From Blastococcus colisei (GTDB lineage Bacteria > Actinomycetota > Actinomycetes > Mycobacteriales > Geodermatophilaceae), in assembly GCF_006717095.1 (NCBI RefSeq), contig NZ_VFQE01000001.1, positions 3,658,001 through 3,722,000 on the forward strand: 64,000 nt of DNA, written 5' to 3'. The notes under the pieces are model-generated. The model ran no database searches. It was not told where the DNA came from and saw nothing but the letters and a program-made list of their open reading frames with translations. This document shows, piece after piece, positions 19,467 to 29,197 of the stretch. Numbering within the stretch: the first letter of the stretch is position 1; each line of letters begins with the position of its first letter. Made by a program: the position numbers and the translations under genes.

Positions 19467-20021
19467 TCAGCGGTCTGGGCCAGCGGCGTGATCGCCGCCG
19501 GGGCCGGTGGCGGGCGGCAGGGCGAGCGGGGGGCCGACCGGTGCCGGCCCGCCGGTGCTCGGCTCGTTCGAAGGCAGTGGTCCGGCGGCGGCCGGACAGT
19601 CGTCGAGCAGCCGCCAGTGCAGCTCGCGGGCCGGATGCCGCTCGGGCAGGGGGGCGACCGCGGCCAGCACGGGGAGGCGGACCGCGACTTCGTACCCGGT
19701 GGCGGCGGCTCGGGTCAGCGCCGAGGCCAGCGGGGGCCAGTCCGGGCCCTCGGTCAACCGCCGGTCTATCCGCTCGGCGGCTGCCTGCCACGCCCGCGCG
19801 TCGGGCAGCTCGACTTCCGGTGGTGGCTCGCTCTCGGCGTAGGCCGCCAGTCGCAGGATCCGGGCGGCGACGGTGCGCCGGTACTCCGGGGTGTCAGCGT
19901 CCCGCCATGCGGCGTACAGCTGCGGGGTGTGCTCGATCAGCCAGCGGTGGGGGCACTGGATACCGTCGATCAGGGTGACCCACTCGCCGTCACCGGCGGG
20001 CTCTCGGTGGGCGCTGCTCAT
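19467..20021 (-). CDS. Hypothetical protein of the conjugation cluster
   Basis: The 184-residue product is unrecognised. Residues 1-150 look globular (WVTLIDGIQCPHRWLIEH near the start) and the tail is Pro/Gly-rich and probably disordered. The ATG at 20019-20021 overlaps the upstream stop by one base, and SSB follows 59 bp downstream. Its place among transfer genes is the only clue to function. Confidence 0.6.
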   Translation of the reverse strand: MSSAHREPAGDGEWVTLIDGIQCPHRWLIEHTPQLYAAWRDADTPEYRRTVAARILRLAAYAESEPPPEVELPDARAWQAAAERIDRRLTEGPDWPPLASALTRAAATGYEVAVRLPVLAAVAPLPERHPARELHWRLLDDCPAAAGPLPSNEPSTGGPAPVGPPLALPPATGPGGDHAAGPDR

Positions 20022-20644
20022 CAGGAGGCTCCTTCCTTGTCGGGATCGGGGAACGCCGGCCGGTCCCGGCGGTGCCCGCCGTGGGCGACGGCGTCCGGGT
20101 GGGCCGGCCACGGCGTTGGCGTCGAGCCGGATGCGCCGGCGTCGGCTTCGAACAGCTGGCTGCGGGCGTCCGCGGCCTCGGGACTGGCGTATTCGGTGTG
20201 TCGGGAGCGGGCCGGCCAGTCGGTGTGCCGGCCCGGTGGGCAGCCGATCCCGAGCCGGTCGGTCATCCGCGCCAGGAAGCCTGGCAGGGTGTAGCGGTGC
20301 CAGTCCTCCAGCGGCTGTGGACCGGACGCCTCGGCGGCCGCGGCGCGCAGGCAGGCCAGCACCGCCAGCTCATGGACCAGGTGGGGGTGTCGGGGCCAGC
20401 AGGCCGGGATGACATGGGCGGTCTGCCAGCCGTATTCGTGGTTGACCCAGGCAGCGACGTCGTCCAGCCACGGCCAGAGCTGCCCGCGCAGCTGGGCCGG
20501 GCAGCCGGCGGGGTCCCACGGTCGGCCCGGTATCCGCGCGGTGTCCGGGCCGCGGTCGGCCCAACCCGGGGTGGCCGACTGCTCGAGGGCGTGGCGGACC
20601 CACCGCGGCGGGGGCGGAAAAACCCGCACCAGGTCAGCAGTCAT
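20021..20644 (-). CDS. Hypothetical protein, DUF4913-like pattern
   Basis: The 207 residues contain a pattern similar to the DUF4913 proteins of actinobacterial mobile elements: a WLDDVAAWVNHEYGW helix, a CWPRHPHLVHELAVL segment and a later WHRYTLPGFLARM segment. That resemblance is by eye only. The start at 20644 overlaps the end of the VirD4-like gene by 11 bp. The C-terminal 50 residues are polar and likely disordered. Confidence 0.6.
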   Translation of the reverse strand: MTADLVRVFPPPPRWVRHALEQSATPGWADRGPDTARIPGRPWDPAGCPAQLRGQLWPWLDDVAAWVNHEYGWQTAHVIPACWPRHPHLVHELAVLACLRAAAAEASGPQPLEDWHRYTLPGFLARMTDRLGIGCPPGRHTDWPARSRHTEYASPEAADARSQLFEADAGASGSTPTPWPAHPDAVAHGGHRRDRPAFPDPDKEGAS

Positions 20645-22574
20645 CGCGAGTCTCCGGAGAGGTCGGGCGGAGTCCGACGCGGGCGGCGGCATCGTGGGCG
20701 TGGCTGGTCCGGGCGGCCAGGGTCGGGGCGGTGCTGCGGGCGGCGGCGGCCCGGTCTCGGGCGGCGGCCTGGGCGGCCAGCAGCGCGCGGCCGTTCTTGC
20801 CGGTGATGGCGCGGGACAGGTCGGCGATCAGCGGCGGGGCGTTCTCGGCGACGACGAGTGCCTGGCCGGGCGGGAGTCCGCGGATCTCCTCGGGGCGCAG
20901 CACCGGCACGTCCTCGCCGTGGGTGGATCGGCCCCACCCGCCGCGGCCGTAGGTGTAGGAGGTGCGCCGCACCCGGGTGACGCCGAGCAGGTCGGAGAGC
21001 TCGCGGTGGAAGTCGCCGTCCTTGCCGCCGCCGAACACGACGATGGTGTTGGTCAGCCCGAACAGAGCGCGGGCCTCGTCCTCGCCGTAGATGATCACCA
21101 GCTGCCGCCAGGTCTGGGCCGCGTAGACGAAGCTGATCCCTAGGGCCCGGTCGTTGGCCATCCTCGTGCGCAGAGTTGGCAGCGGCGCTGTGGAGGGCAG
21201 CTCGTCGAGGCAGGCCAGCAGCGGTGGGCACAAGCGGCCCTGCGCGGCGGCGCCGGCCAGCGTGAGGGCGGTGTCCAGGACGTGCTCGGCCAGGGCGGTC
21301 ATCAGCGGCGAGGCCGATGCGTACGGGTCGTCGCGGCCGAGCAGGTACAGGGTGCCGCCGGCTTTCACTACTTCGGCGATGTCGGTGGCCGGCCGGTCGG
21401 GGCCGGGCACGCAGCGGCGTCGGATGTCGGCCTGGAAGAACAGGCTGAGGGCCTGCTGGACGGTGGTGATCGTGTTCCCGGCGGTGCGGTGGTCGCCGTG
21501 GAGCGCGCCGTGCAGCAGCCCGTCCCAGAACGGTGCGGCGTGCGGATGGCCGCGCAGGATGTCTTCGGGTTTGGTGGCCGCCTGGGGGTGCGCCGCCCAC
21601 TTGAGCACGTGCTCGACGGTCCGGCCGGTGAGCGCGGCGGCGTGGAGGTAGGCCTGCAGCACCTTGGCGGCCTCGAAGGCGTAGAACCGGGCCGCGGAAT
21701 CGCCGCTACCCCCATTGACCGCGCCGGCGACGGTCCCTGCGGCGAAGGCCTTGGCCCGGCGCTCGGCGACCATGGAATCGACGCAGCCGGCGACCGGGTC
21801 CCACACCAGCTCCCGCACCCCGGGAACGGTCCCGAACGGGTCCAGGACCGCGACCGGGCGACCACCTTCGGCACGCGCGTCGAGGGTGAGCAACAGGTCC
21901 TCGGCCTTGGTCAAGGTCACCAGCGCCGCGCCGGGGGCGCCCAGCAGGGCCGGGACCAGCAGGTCCAGCGTCTTGCCGGAACCCTGCGGCCCATACACGC
22001 CGGTGGTCCGGTCGTAGGGCACCCACAACTCCACCCCCTGGGGGGTGGCCGAGCGGCCCAGGCGCCAGCCGACCGCCGCCGGAGCGAAACCCGCACCCCG
22101 CCGACGGCTGCGCCACCTGACGGGGTCGGTGTGCAGGTCAGGCCGGATGAGCGCGGCGACCCCGCGCAGCCGGGAAAGTCCGAGAACCGTCTGGGCCTCG
22201 GATCGAGTGGCCATCCCCGTCCCCGCCCCGACACCCAGACGCTTGCACACCAGCCAGGCTCCGCCGGTGGCCGCGAGGAAGATCATCAGCACGGCACCGA
22301 TCACCCCGTACACGACAGCCGCCCCGGGCAGCTGCAGGACCTGGACGGCGTCCAGACCGGCAGAGGTGTCGCCGGACAGCAGTCCGCCGATCGAGGCCAG
22401 CAGCGCCCCCGATTCGGCCGGCCACACCCAGCCACCGCCGAACACGGCCGCCGCGGTGCCGCGTCCGGCGGGCAGCAACAGCGCAGCTACCACCAGCCAG
22501 ACCATCGCGACGGCGGCCGGGATCTCCCACGCCGAGGGGCCGACGTCGACCCGCGGCCGCGCCCCGGCGGTCAC
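20634..22574 (-). CDS. VirD4/TraG-type coupling protein ATPase
   Basis: This 646-residue ATPase couples transferred DNA or protein to the conjugation channel. Two membrane segments (about 15-37 and 84-106) are followed by a RecA-like domain with Walker A GPQGSGKT at 195-202, a Walker B-like LLACLDELPS and a FVYAAQTWRQL segment. The GTG at 22574 overlaps the M23 peptidase stop as GTGA; the longer upstream frame is a shadow of that gene. It stands directly after the peptidase and VirB4 genes, the usual order in actinobacterial integrative elements. Confidence 0.9.
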   Translation of the reverse strand: MTAGARPRVDVGPSAWEIPAAVAMVWLVVAALLLPAGRGTAAAVFGGGWVWPAESGALLASIGGLLSGDTSAGLDAVQVLQLPGAAVVYGVIGAVLMIFLAATGGAWLVCKRLGVGAGTGMATRSEAQTVLGLSRLRGVAALIRPDLHTDPVRWRSRRRGAGFAPAAVGWRLGRSATPQGVELWVPYDRTTGVYGPQGSGKTLDLLVPALLGAPGAALVTLTKAEDLLLTLDARAEGGRPVAVLDPFGTVPGVRELVWDPVAGCVDSMVAERRAKAFAAGTVAGAVNGGSGDSAARFYAFEAAKVLQAYLHAAALTGRTVEHVLKWAAHPQAATKPEDILRGHPHAAPFWDGLLHGALHGDHRTAGNTITTVQQALSLFFQADIRRRCVPGPDRPATDIAEVVKAGGTLYLLGRDDPYASASPLMTALAEHVLDTALTLAGAAAQGRLCPPLLACLDELPSTAPLPTLRTRMANDRALGISFVYAAQTWRQLVIIYGEDEARALFGLTNTIVVFGGGKDGDFHRELSDLLGVTRVRRTSYTYGRGGWGRSTHGEDVPVLRPEEIRGLPPGQALVVAENAPPLIADLSRAITGKNGRALLAAQAAARDRAAAARSTAPTLAARTSHAHDAAARVGLRPTSPETRDDC

Positions 22575-23758
22575 CGTCGCTCCCCCACGGTGTCGGCGGC
22601 CAGGTCGACGCCGCGATCGGCCATGAACGGCACCGGATCGACCGGGACGCCGTCGAGGCGGGTCTCGTAGTGCAGGTGCACGCCGGTGCTGTTGCCGGTG
22701 GAGCCCTGATACCCGACCAGCGCCCCGGCTGCGACCGGCTGGCCGGCGGTGACGGTGAAGCGGGACAGGTGCCCGTAGCGGGTGGCCACGCCGGCGCCGT
22801 GGTCGATCTCGACGAGGTTGCCGTAGCCGGACACATCCAGGCCGCCGTCCCGGTCGCAGAAGGCGCTGGTGCACGCGGCCGTGGTCACGGTGCCCTCGGC
22901 GGCGGCGTACACCGGGGCGTCGCGGGACCCGGCGATGTCCACCCCGGCGTGCAGCGCCCCCCAGCGGGGTCCGAAGCCGGAGGTGAGCAGCCCGTCGGTC
23001 GGCCGGGTCCAGCTCCCGGCCGGCACCACGAGTCCGGGGCAGACCCCGCCGGAGGGTCCGCCGAGGTCTGCCGCGGTGGCCTGGGCGGCCGGCCACAGCA
23101 TGGCGGTCAGTTCGGCGGCAAAGGGAGCCCAGCGGGCATAGGCGTCGCCGTAGGCCGACACCTGCACAGCCTGCGCGGCCTGAGTGAGGGGAATCGTCTG
23201 CCAGTTCGGCACCTCGACCAGTCGGTCGTAGAACGCTCGGGCGGCGTACACCGGGTCCATCAGCTGCGCGACGGTGCCCCACCCGGCCATCCATCGCTGC
23301 TGGAAGGTGTTGACGCTGTCGTGGTCCGAACCCAGCCCGTCGTGCGGATACTGGAGGCTGGTCGCGGTGACCGCCGCCTGCTCGCGGATCAGTTCCGGGC
23401 TGCTGCCGTCGTTGGCCAGCATCCGGATGCGCGACTCCTGGTAGGCGGTGGCCAGGGCCACGGTGGCCGCGTACGGGCCCAGTCCGAGGGTGGCGGCGAC
23501 GTCGGCGATGGTCTGCGCCTGCCCCATCTGGACCGCGTCCAGGTCGATGCCGGCGACGGTGGTGCCGGTGCCGCCGGCCGAGCAACGGAGCCCTGGGCCG
23601 GCCGCGGTGTCGGCCTCTGCGCCGGCGATGACGGCCAACGGGACAATCAACAGCGTCACCGCGGCCAGCACCGGAATGACCACCGGGGCGGCGACTTTCC
23701 ACAGCCACAGCCGGGTCCGCCGCCGCACCCACCGCTCAGCAACACCTCCGCCCGCCAT
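22571..23758 (-). CDS. M23 (LytM) peptidase with lytic-transglycosylase-like domain
   Basis: This 395-residue wall hydrolase would open peptidoglycan for the conjugation channel. A membrane anchor lies at about 24-46. Residues about 70-200 resemble a lysozyme-like domain with Glu108 in AYQESRI. The C-terminal LytM domain (about 255-370) has the zinc ligands of HAGVDIAG and HLHYE, the usual H-x-H motif with Tyr for Phe. Two enzymatic activities in one VirB1-like protein is common in Gram-positive type IV systems. Confidence 0.88.
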   Translation of the reverse strand: MAGGGVAERWVRRRTRLWLWKVAAPVVIPVLAAVTLLIVPLAVIAGAEADTAAGPGLRCSAGGTGTTVAGIDLDAVQMGQAQTIADVAATLGLGPYAATVALATAYQESRIRMLANDGSSPELIREQAAVTATSLQYPHDGLGSDHDSVNTFQQRWMAGWGTVAQLMDPVYAARAFYDRLVEVPNWQTIPLTQAAQAVQVSAYGDAYARWAPFAAELTAMLWPAAQATAADLGGPSGGVCPGLVVPAGSWTRPTDGLLTSGFGPRWGALHAGVDIAGSRDAPVYAAAEGTVTTAACTSAFCDRDGGLDVSGYGNLVEIDHGAGVATRYGHLSRFTVTAGQPVAAGALVGYQGSTGNSTGVHLHYETRLDGVPVDPVPFMADRGVDLAADTVGERR

Positions 23759-23762
23759 GCCG

Positions 23763-25265
23763 TCACCCCGCCTTGAGGGCGTCGTTGGTGTAGGTCAACC
23801 GCAGTTCGGGTTCGGTGAGCACGGTCTGCACCTGGAACGCCCGGTCGCCGACCAGCCACAGCGCCCGCCCCTTGCCGGCGTTCGCCCAGCCGGTGACCAC
23901 CTGCTGCGCAAGAGGAGTCAGACCGAGCAGGGTGCCGAGTTCGTCGGCGACGGCCTGGTCCTGGCCGTGCAGGATCTTGCAGTCGCACAGGTGCAGCAGG
24001 TCGCGGGCGATGGCGACCGCCTGGGAGGTGGTGTCGCCGGCGGTGAGCATGTCCGAGGGCTTGTGGGCGAGCAGGATCTGCACGTCGGCGTCGCGGCGGG
24101 ACAGCCGCAGGTTCGCGTCCAGGCTCTTCATCGCCTCGGGGCCCAGGCGCATCTGCCGCCAGGTCTCGTCGCGGATGACGATGCGCAGGTCGCCGGGGTC
24201 GGCGATCTCCCGCATGGCCTGCCCCCAGGAGTTCAGGCAGGTCAGCGCGATACCGACGGCCTGGTCGCCGAGCGGCTCGAGGCGGGACAGCGACAGGGAC
24301 TGGATCGGTGCCCGCCAATCGACGGCGATGGTGGTGTGGTCGTCGAACAGCCCGGCGAGGGAGCCCTTGACCAGGGAACCGAGCGCGTCGCGCAGAGTGC
24401 GGGTCGCGTCCAGGAAGTGCCGGCGATCGGCGTAGCGACAGATCGCGACCAGTTGGCCGGTCGGCTGGTCAAGGGCGGCCCACAGTTGCGGGATGGTCAC
24501 CTCGGTCAGTCGGGTGGCGCCGCTGCGGTAGCCGGTGAGGATCCGCAACGCCTCCCCCACCGCGGTCTCCTCCACCGGGCCGAAGGGCACGTGCTGGGAG
24601 CCGACCAGCCCGCGGATCAGCACGATCCAGCGGGCGAACATGATCGCCTCGCGGCGCTGGGCCTCGGCGGCGGCCAGGCTCGCCCAGTTGTGTCCGAGCG
24701 GGCCGAACGCCAGCGGATTGACCCGAGCGGGCAGGCCGTGCCCGACGACGAACGGCTCGACCTCGAGGGCTCGGCAGAGCGGCTCGTACTCGTCCTTGGT
24801 GTCGCCCAGGATCAGCGCGCGGTAGCCGTAGCCCAGCATGCGCAGCGCGAAGGCCTTGACCGTTGCCGACTTGCCGCGCCCCGGTTTGCCGAAGACGACG
24901 ACGTTGGGGTTGGTCACGGGGATGTCGTCGTCAGTGACCCAGCCGATCGGGTCGCAGTAGAACGCCCCGCCCGAGAGCAGGTCGATGCCGATCTGGGCCC
25001 CGGTGGGCGGCAGCCCGCTGGCGGCGATCAGCGGCCACACCACCGGCGTCTGCTCCGACGTCATCCGCCACACCGACACCGGGGCCAGCGCGGCCGCGCG
25101 GCCAGGGCCGGTCGGGCCGCGGCGGGACACCAGCCGGCTGAACGGATCCGGTTCCGGCCGGGTGGCCGGTGTCGCGGCAAGGGTGGGTAGGTCGTGGCCG
25201 AAGTCGCCGAGCAGCGCCGGGATGTCACGGCCGCGGCGCGCCGGACGGCGCCCGAACCCGGTCAT
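23763..25265 (-). CDS. VirB4-like type IV secretion ATPase
   Basis: The 500-residue ATPase powers assembly of the conjugation machine. Walker A is VVFGKPGRGKS with the P-loop at 126-133, and the C-terminal half has the RIVIRDETWRQM and DVQILLAHKPSDM segments typical of VirB4/TraE-like motors. It lacks the long N-terminal domain of Gram-negative VirB4; that part is likely supplied by the SCO6880-like protein encoded just upstream. The ATG at 25265 overlaps the upstream stop (ATGA). Confidence 0.88.
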   Translation of the reverse strand: MTGFGRRPARRGRDIPALLGDFGHDLPTLAATPATRPEPDPFSRLVSRRGPTGPGRAAALAPVSVWRMTSEQTPVVWPLIAASGLPPTGAQIGIDLLSGGAFYCDPIGWVTDDDIPVTNPNVVVFGKPGRGKSATVKAFALRMLGYGYRALILGDTKDEYEPLCRALEVEPFVVGHGLPARVNPLAFGPLGHNWASLAAAEAQRREAIMFARWIVLIRGLVGSQHVPFGPVEETAVGEALRILTGYRSGATRLTEVTIPQLWAALDQPTGQLVAICRYADRRHFLDATRTLRDALGSLVKGSLAGLFDDHTTIAVDWRAPIQSLSLSRLEPLGDQAVGIALTCLNSWGQAMREIADPGDLRIVIRDETWRQMRLGPEAMKSLDANLRLSRRDADVQILLAHKPSDMLTAGDTTSQAVAIARDLLHLCDCKILHGQDQAVADELGTLLGLTPLAQQVVTGWANAGKGRALWLVGDRAFQVQTVLTEPELRLTYTNDALKAG

Positions 25266-26776
25266 CGTCGTCCCCGCCGGGGTGGCAGGCCGATCCCGAG
25301 CGGAATGGCGGCGGCGGCGAACCCCGAATCCTGGGCCAGGTCCAGGCGCAGCGGCACATAACCGGCGGCCCGGATGGAGGCCGCGAGCCGGCGGCCGTGC
25401 TCGGCCACCGGCCAGCTGCAGGGGACGGTGACGCAGGCGGCGACTGCCGGGCGGACCAGCGCCCGCCCGGCGGCCAGCTTCTCGTCCGCTGCGCCGATGC
25501 GTTCGGTGTCCCGCCGTGCCCGGGCACGCTGCCGGAACCCCATCCGGGCCTTCAGTTCGTTGCCGGTGGTGGCGCTCATCTCCTCCCGGCCGACCAGCCG
25601 GGTGGCCTTGGCGAGGGGCAGCGGGCACATGAAGACGGTGACGCTGCGCCGCTCCCCCGCCGTGGTCGGCACCAGCACCGGCGCCAGGGCCCCGAGCACG
25701 GCGCCCTGGTCGGGCAGCAGGATCGTGTCGGTGACCGACGTCCACGCGTCGTGGACGTAGTGCCGCACCTCCGCCCGGGCCTGCGTGGGCCCGGCGGCGG
25801 CCATCGGCACCCCGGTGGCGATGCGTTCATCATCGGCGGCGGCCAGGTCGGCGGCGCTGAGCTGCCCGCGGTCCCCGGGGGCGAATCCCGTGCGTACCGC
25901 GACGGCCAACCCGGCTGAGTCCAGCCAGGCGACGCGCGTGCAACCGACCGGACCGCGCAGCGCGCCTTCCACCTCCGCCATTACCCCGTGCAGGACGAGG
26001 GCGCGGCCGTCCACGCCCCCGCCGCATTCCTTCGCTGCCCGCGCGATCCTGGTCTCGTCGACCACCACGGTGAGGAAGGCCTCGGTGCGGACCGCGGCCG
26101 GCGTGAGGACGTGTCCCAGCAGCACATTGACCTGTCCGGGCAGCGCCGGGGCGCCGGCCCGGACATGGGCGCGCTCCCAGGCGGTGCGCTCCGCGCCGTC
26201 GTCGGGCACGGTGCGGACCTGCAGCGCGAGGACGTCGACCAGCTCGGTGCGGGCGGCGATCTCGCACAGCTCGGCCAGCCCGGCGCCCATCCGGTCCCGC
26301 TCGTGCGCCTCGGCCAGCCCGATTCCCGGATGCTGGATGCGGGCCACCGCAGCCCAGGTTCGGGCGGCCTGGTCCTGCACGATCACCGGCCGGACCAGCA
26401 ATTGCCCGTAGGGCGGCCCGTCATGGGTGCGGATTCCGGCCAGCACCCCGGGCAGGTCGGCCCGGGACAGGTCCTCGGCCACCCCTGATGCGGCGGCCGA
26501 GCGGAACGTGGTCCAGCCCATCAGTGCTCCGATCGCGTGCAGGCAGAGGTCGGTGAGCCATCGGGCAGCGGGGCGGCCGCCGACCGGCACCAGGAGCAGC
26601 GCCGCGACCAGCGCCCATACCGGCAACCACCCGAACAGCAGCCACCACGCCTGTGCGTGGAACGCCACCAGCGCGGGCAGCCCAGCAGCGGTGACCAGCG
26701 CCAGCTGTGCCCCGGACATCCCCAGAAACCAGCCTGCGGCGTCACGGGAGTAGTCGCCGTAGCGGACCCCACTCAT
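25262..26776 (-). CDS. SCO6880-family conjugation membrane protein
   Basis: This 504-residue protein has two N-terminal membrane helices (about 22-40 and 44-62) followed by a large cytoplasmic region. The MSGVRYGDYSRDAAGWFLGMSG start and overall layout match the SCO6880 family, which is always found beside VirB4 in actinobacterial conjugative elements and supplies the PrgI/VirB3-like membrane part plus the VirB4 N-domain. It overlaps both neighbours by 4 bp, so strict co-translation is expected. Confidence 0.85.
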   Translation of the reverse strand: MSGVRYGDYSRDAAGWFLGMSGAQLALVTAAGLPALVAFHAQAWWLLFGWLPVWALVAALLLVPVGGRPAARWLTDLCLHAIGALMGWTTFRSAAASGVAEDLSRADLPGVLAGIRTHDGPPYGQLLVRPVIVQDQAARTWAAVARIQHPGIGLAEAHERDRMGAGLAELCEIAARTELVDVLALQVRTVPDDGAERTAWERAHVRAGAPALPGQVNVLLGHVLTPAAVRTEAFLTVVVDETRIARAAKECGGGVDGRALVLHGVMAEVEGALRGPVGCTRVAWLDSAGLAVAVRTGFAPGDRGQLSAADLAAADDERIATGVPMAAAGPTQARAEVRHYVHDAWTSVTDTILLPDQGAVLGALAPVLVPTTAGERRSVTVFMCPLPLAKATRLVGREEMSATTGNELKARMGFRQRARARRDTERIGAADEKLAAGRALVRPAVAACVTVPCSWPVAEHGRRLAASIRAAGYVPLRLDLAQDSGFAAAAIPLGIGLPPRRGRR

Positions 26777-28374
26777 CGCGCACCACCCGACGCGGACGGG
26801 TCGGCCGGCCGCGGGGTGGACGACGCACGGTCCGGCGGCGGTCCGCTCGGACGCGGCGGTGGCGGCGGCGGAGACGGCGGCGGAGGCGGCGGAGGCGGCG
26901 GAGACGGAGGCGGCGGAGGCTGCGGAGACTGAGGCGGCGGAGGGGCTGGTCGGCTCTCCTCTCCGGTCGGCGGCGAAGGCGCTTGCGAACGCTCGCGGCC
27001 GCCGGGGACCGCTCCCCGGCTGGGGGCGGGCTGTCCGTAGTAGGGGGCCTGGTGCCCGACCCCGGCACCGGACAGCAGATCCGAGCCCGCCGACGCGGCG
27101 CCGGCGGCGAGCTGACCCACCTGGGCCGAGCCGGTCGCCAGCGCACGCACGGCACCGGCGAAGCGGCCGCCGGTCACCCCCTCTGCCGTCGACTCCCCCT
27201 GTGCCCGTCCGCCGGTCACGCGCGCCGCCGCTCCGGACCCGGCGACGCCACCGGACACGGCATCGGTTCGTGCCCGCCCTCCTTGCAGCACGCCCAGGAC
27301 GCCGCCGGAGGCAGCCAGCGACTGCCGCATCGCCGTCCCGCTGGAGGTGCCGGGGTCGACGAAGGCCAGCAACCGGAACAGGATCAGCGGGCAGACGGCG
27401 CCGATGAGAATGAGCAGGCAGCCGATCACTGCCATTCCGATCGCGGCCTCGGAGCTCGTGTTCCCGTTCCCCGAGACGACGCCCTCGGTGATGGCCACAC
27501 CGACGCCCAGGATGAGCACCGCCAGCGGAGAGATCAGCAGCGCGGCGATGAACCAGCGCAGGCTCTTCCAGAACCAGGCGCTGGAGGTCTCGGCCAGCAG
27601 CCCACCCGCGGAGATGGCCGAGGTGGCCGCGAGCAGCATCAGCGCCGCTTCGCGGATCAGCATCAGCAGCAGGTAGCCGGCAGCGGCGGGGAACAGCAGG
27701 AAGACCGATGACATCCCGAGGACGGTGGCCACGGTGCCGTTGACGAGGTCGCGCTCCACACTCAGCGAGAAGTCGAAGGCGGCCAAGCTGTCGATGTCCA
27801 GCAGGCCCCGGAGCAGGCCGGTAGTCAGACCGCCGACGCCGGTGACCAGCAGTGCGGCGACGCCGACGTAGCCGGCCCACACCAGCCCGAACTGAACCAG
27901 CCCGATCAGCACCCGCCCGAGGGTCTGCCCGTCGCGGCGGACCGCGGCGGCCCCGAGCTGCACCAGTGCCATCAGCGCGGCCACGGCGGCACCGATCCCG
28001 AAGGTCACCGGATACACCTCGGCCAGCGGGCCGTCCGCGGACAGGTCCGGGGTGGTAAGGGCGTCGCTCACCGAGAACGCCAGCCCGAGCACCCACAACC
28101 CCGCCTCCCACAGCGAGGTCATCGCGCTGATCCACACGTCGGTGACGACCGCGCCGGCCAGTTCCCCGATGGCACAGAAGGGGTTGGTCGGCAGACACGG
28201 CAGTTCGTCCCCGGCCGCCGGGGTGCCGGTCGCTGGGAACGCCCACACCGCCGGCTCCGCCGACGCCGGCCCCGCCGACAGCACCCCAGCCAGCAGGAAG
28301 AGCGTCAGCCCGCCGCCCACGACGAGGGTCGCGCTTCCCGCCCGCGTCATCCGGCCGCTGGTGGTCTCATCCAT
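26773..28374 (-). CDS. TrbL/VirB6-like polytopic membrane protein with Pro-rich tail
   Basis: The 533 residues begin with a signal-like helix ending in AGPASA. Some seven membrane segments follow between about 90 and 340, including runs typical of TrbL/VirB6 proteins that line the inner part of the channel. The last 130 residues are Gly/Ser-rich and then a low-complexity run of Pro with Ser and Gln, probably a disordered cytoplasmic or extracellular tail. The gene is coupled to its neighbours by short overlaps. Confidence 0.78.
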   Translation of the reverse strand: MDETTSGRMTRAGSATLVVGGGLTLFLLAGVLSAGPASAEPAVWAFPATGTPAAGDELPCLPTNPFCAIGELAGAVVTDVWISAMTSLWEAGLWVLGLAFSVSDALTTPDLSADGPLAEVYPVTFGIGAAVAALMALVQLGAAAVRRDGQTLGRVLIGLVQFGLVWAGYVGVAALLVTGVGGLTTGLLRGLLDIDSLAAFDFSLSVERDLVNGTVATVLGMSSVFLLFPAAAGYLLLMLIREAALMLLAATSAISAGGLLAETSSAWFWKSLRWFIAALLISPLAVLILGVGVAITEGVVSGNGNTSSEAAIGMAVIGCLLILIGAVCPLILFRLLAFVDPGTSSGTAMRQSLAASGGVLGVLQGGRARTDAVSGGVAGSGAAARVTGGRAQGESTAEGVTGGRFAGAVRALATGSAQVGQLAAGAASAGSDLLSGAGVGHQAPYYGQPAPSRGAVPGGRERSQAPSPPTGEESRPAPPPPQSPQPPPPPSPPPPPPPPPSPPPPPPRPSGPPPDRASSTPRPADPSASGGAR

Positions 28375-29197
28375 AGCGCAGGTCCCGGTAGCCGACCTCG
28401 ATCGCCAGGTCGGTGCCCGGCCACACCGACGGCGCCGGTGCCGGCTCCGGGCCGGGGCCGATCAGCCACCGGTCGCCGGCCCACGTCATCCGCTGGCAAT
28501 CGGCGATCGCGATCCGGGACGTCGCCTCCACGGTGACGGTGAACTCGAAGTCCACGCACACCACCGCAAAGTCCGGGCCGACGGCGCCCTTGATCAGCCC
28601 CATGGCCGGGCGCACCACGATGGCCAGCTGCGGGGAGCCGGCGCCGGACAGTCCGGCCGCCGACAGCAGGCCGGCCATGCCGTGCACCCCGCTCCACGTC
28701 TCACCGGTAGGCCCACCCGGAGCAGCCCACGCCTCGATGACCCGGCGAACCCCCTCCAGGGAGCCGGACTGCATCGCCGTCACGTCGATCGACGCCAGCT
28801 GCGCGAGCGCCCCCTCCGGCGTCCGTGGAAACCCGGTGGGGACGCCCGCCGGGCCGACTCCGGTGGCCCGCGGCAGCTCGATCACCCCCGGGTCGCGGGC
28901 CGATACGGGGCCGGGCAGTGCGGCGTCCGCACCGGCGGTCGGCATCGGCTCATCGGCCAGCGCGTCCCGCTGGGCGTCCCGGTCCGACGGCCCTCGGTCG
29001 GCTGTCGGCTGTCGGGCCGGCCCGCTGTCGGCAGGGGACGGATCCGGAGAAGTCAGCGCATACGCCACAGCCAGGGCAAGGCCGGTCAACAGACCGAGGG
29101 CGGCCACCACTGCCGCGGCAAGCACCGCCAGCAACTTGCCCTGCCCCCACGCCGGCGGCGGTACCGGCGCTGTCACGGTCGTGCGTCGGGTGGCCAT
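28367..29197 (-). CDS. Single-pass membrane protein of the transfer cluster
   Basis: The 276-residue protein has one membrane helix at about 27-48, a Pro/Asp-rich linker, and a soluble domain from about 110 to 276 facing outside. Its placement beside the channel protein is where VirB8/TcpC-like scaffold proteins occur, but I can only suggest that fold. The ATG at 29197 overlaps the previous stop by one base (TGATG). It overlaps the TrbL-like gene by 8 bp. Confidence 0.65.
   Translation of the reverse strand: MATRRTTVTAPVPPPAWGQGKLLAVLAAAVVAALGLLTGLALAVAYALTSPDPSPADSGPARQPTADRGPSDRDAQRDALADEPMPTAGADAALPGPVSARDPGVIELPRATGVGPAGVPTGFPRTPEGALAQLASIDVTAMQSGSLEGVRRVIEAWAAPGGPTGETWSGVHGMAGLLSAAGLSGAGSPQLAIVVRPAMGLIKGAVGPDFAVVCVDFEFTVTVEATSRIAIADCQRMTWAGDRWLIGPGPEPAPAPSVWPGTDLAIEVGYRDLRYG

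Noticed and set aside
22575-23732. N-terminal extension of the VirD4 frame to 23732
   Set aside because: It is the out-of-frame shadow of the M23 peptidase; a GTGA overlap gives the true start at 22574.
26830-26940. Repeat array or CRISPR-like pattern
   Set aside because: The short GGCGGC-type repetition codes for the Pro-rich tail of the TrbL-like protein; there are no spacers. I saw no CRISPR array anywhere in the window.
26777-28246. Upstream extension of the SCO6880-like frame
   Set aside because: It is Arg/Gly-rich shadow translation of the TrbL-like gene; the ATG at 26776 overlaps that gene's stop.
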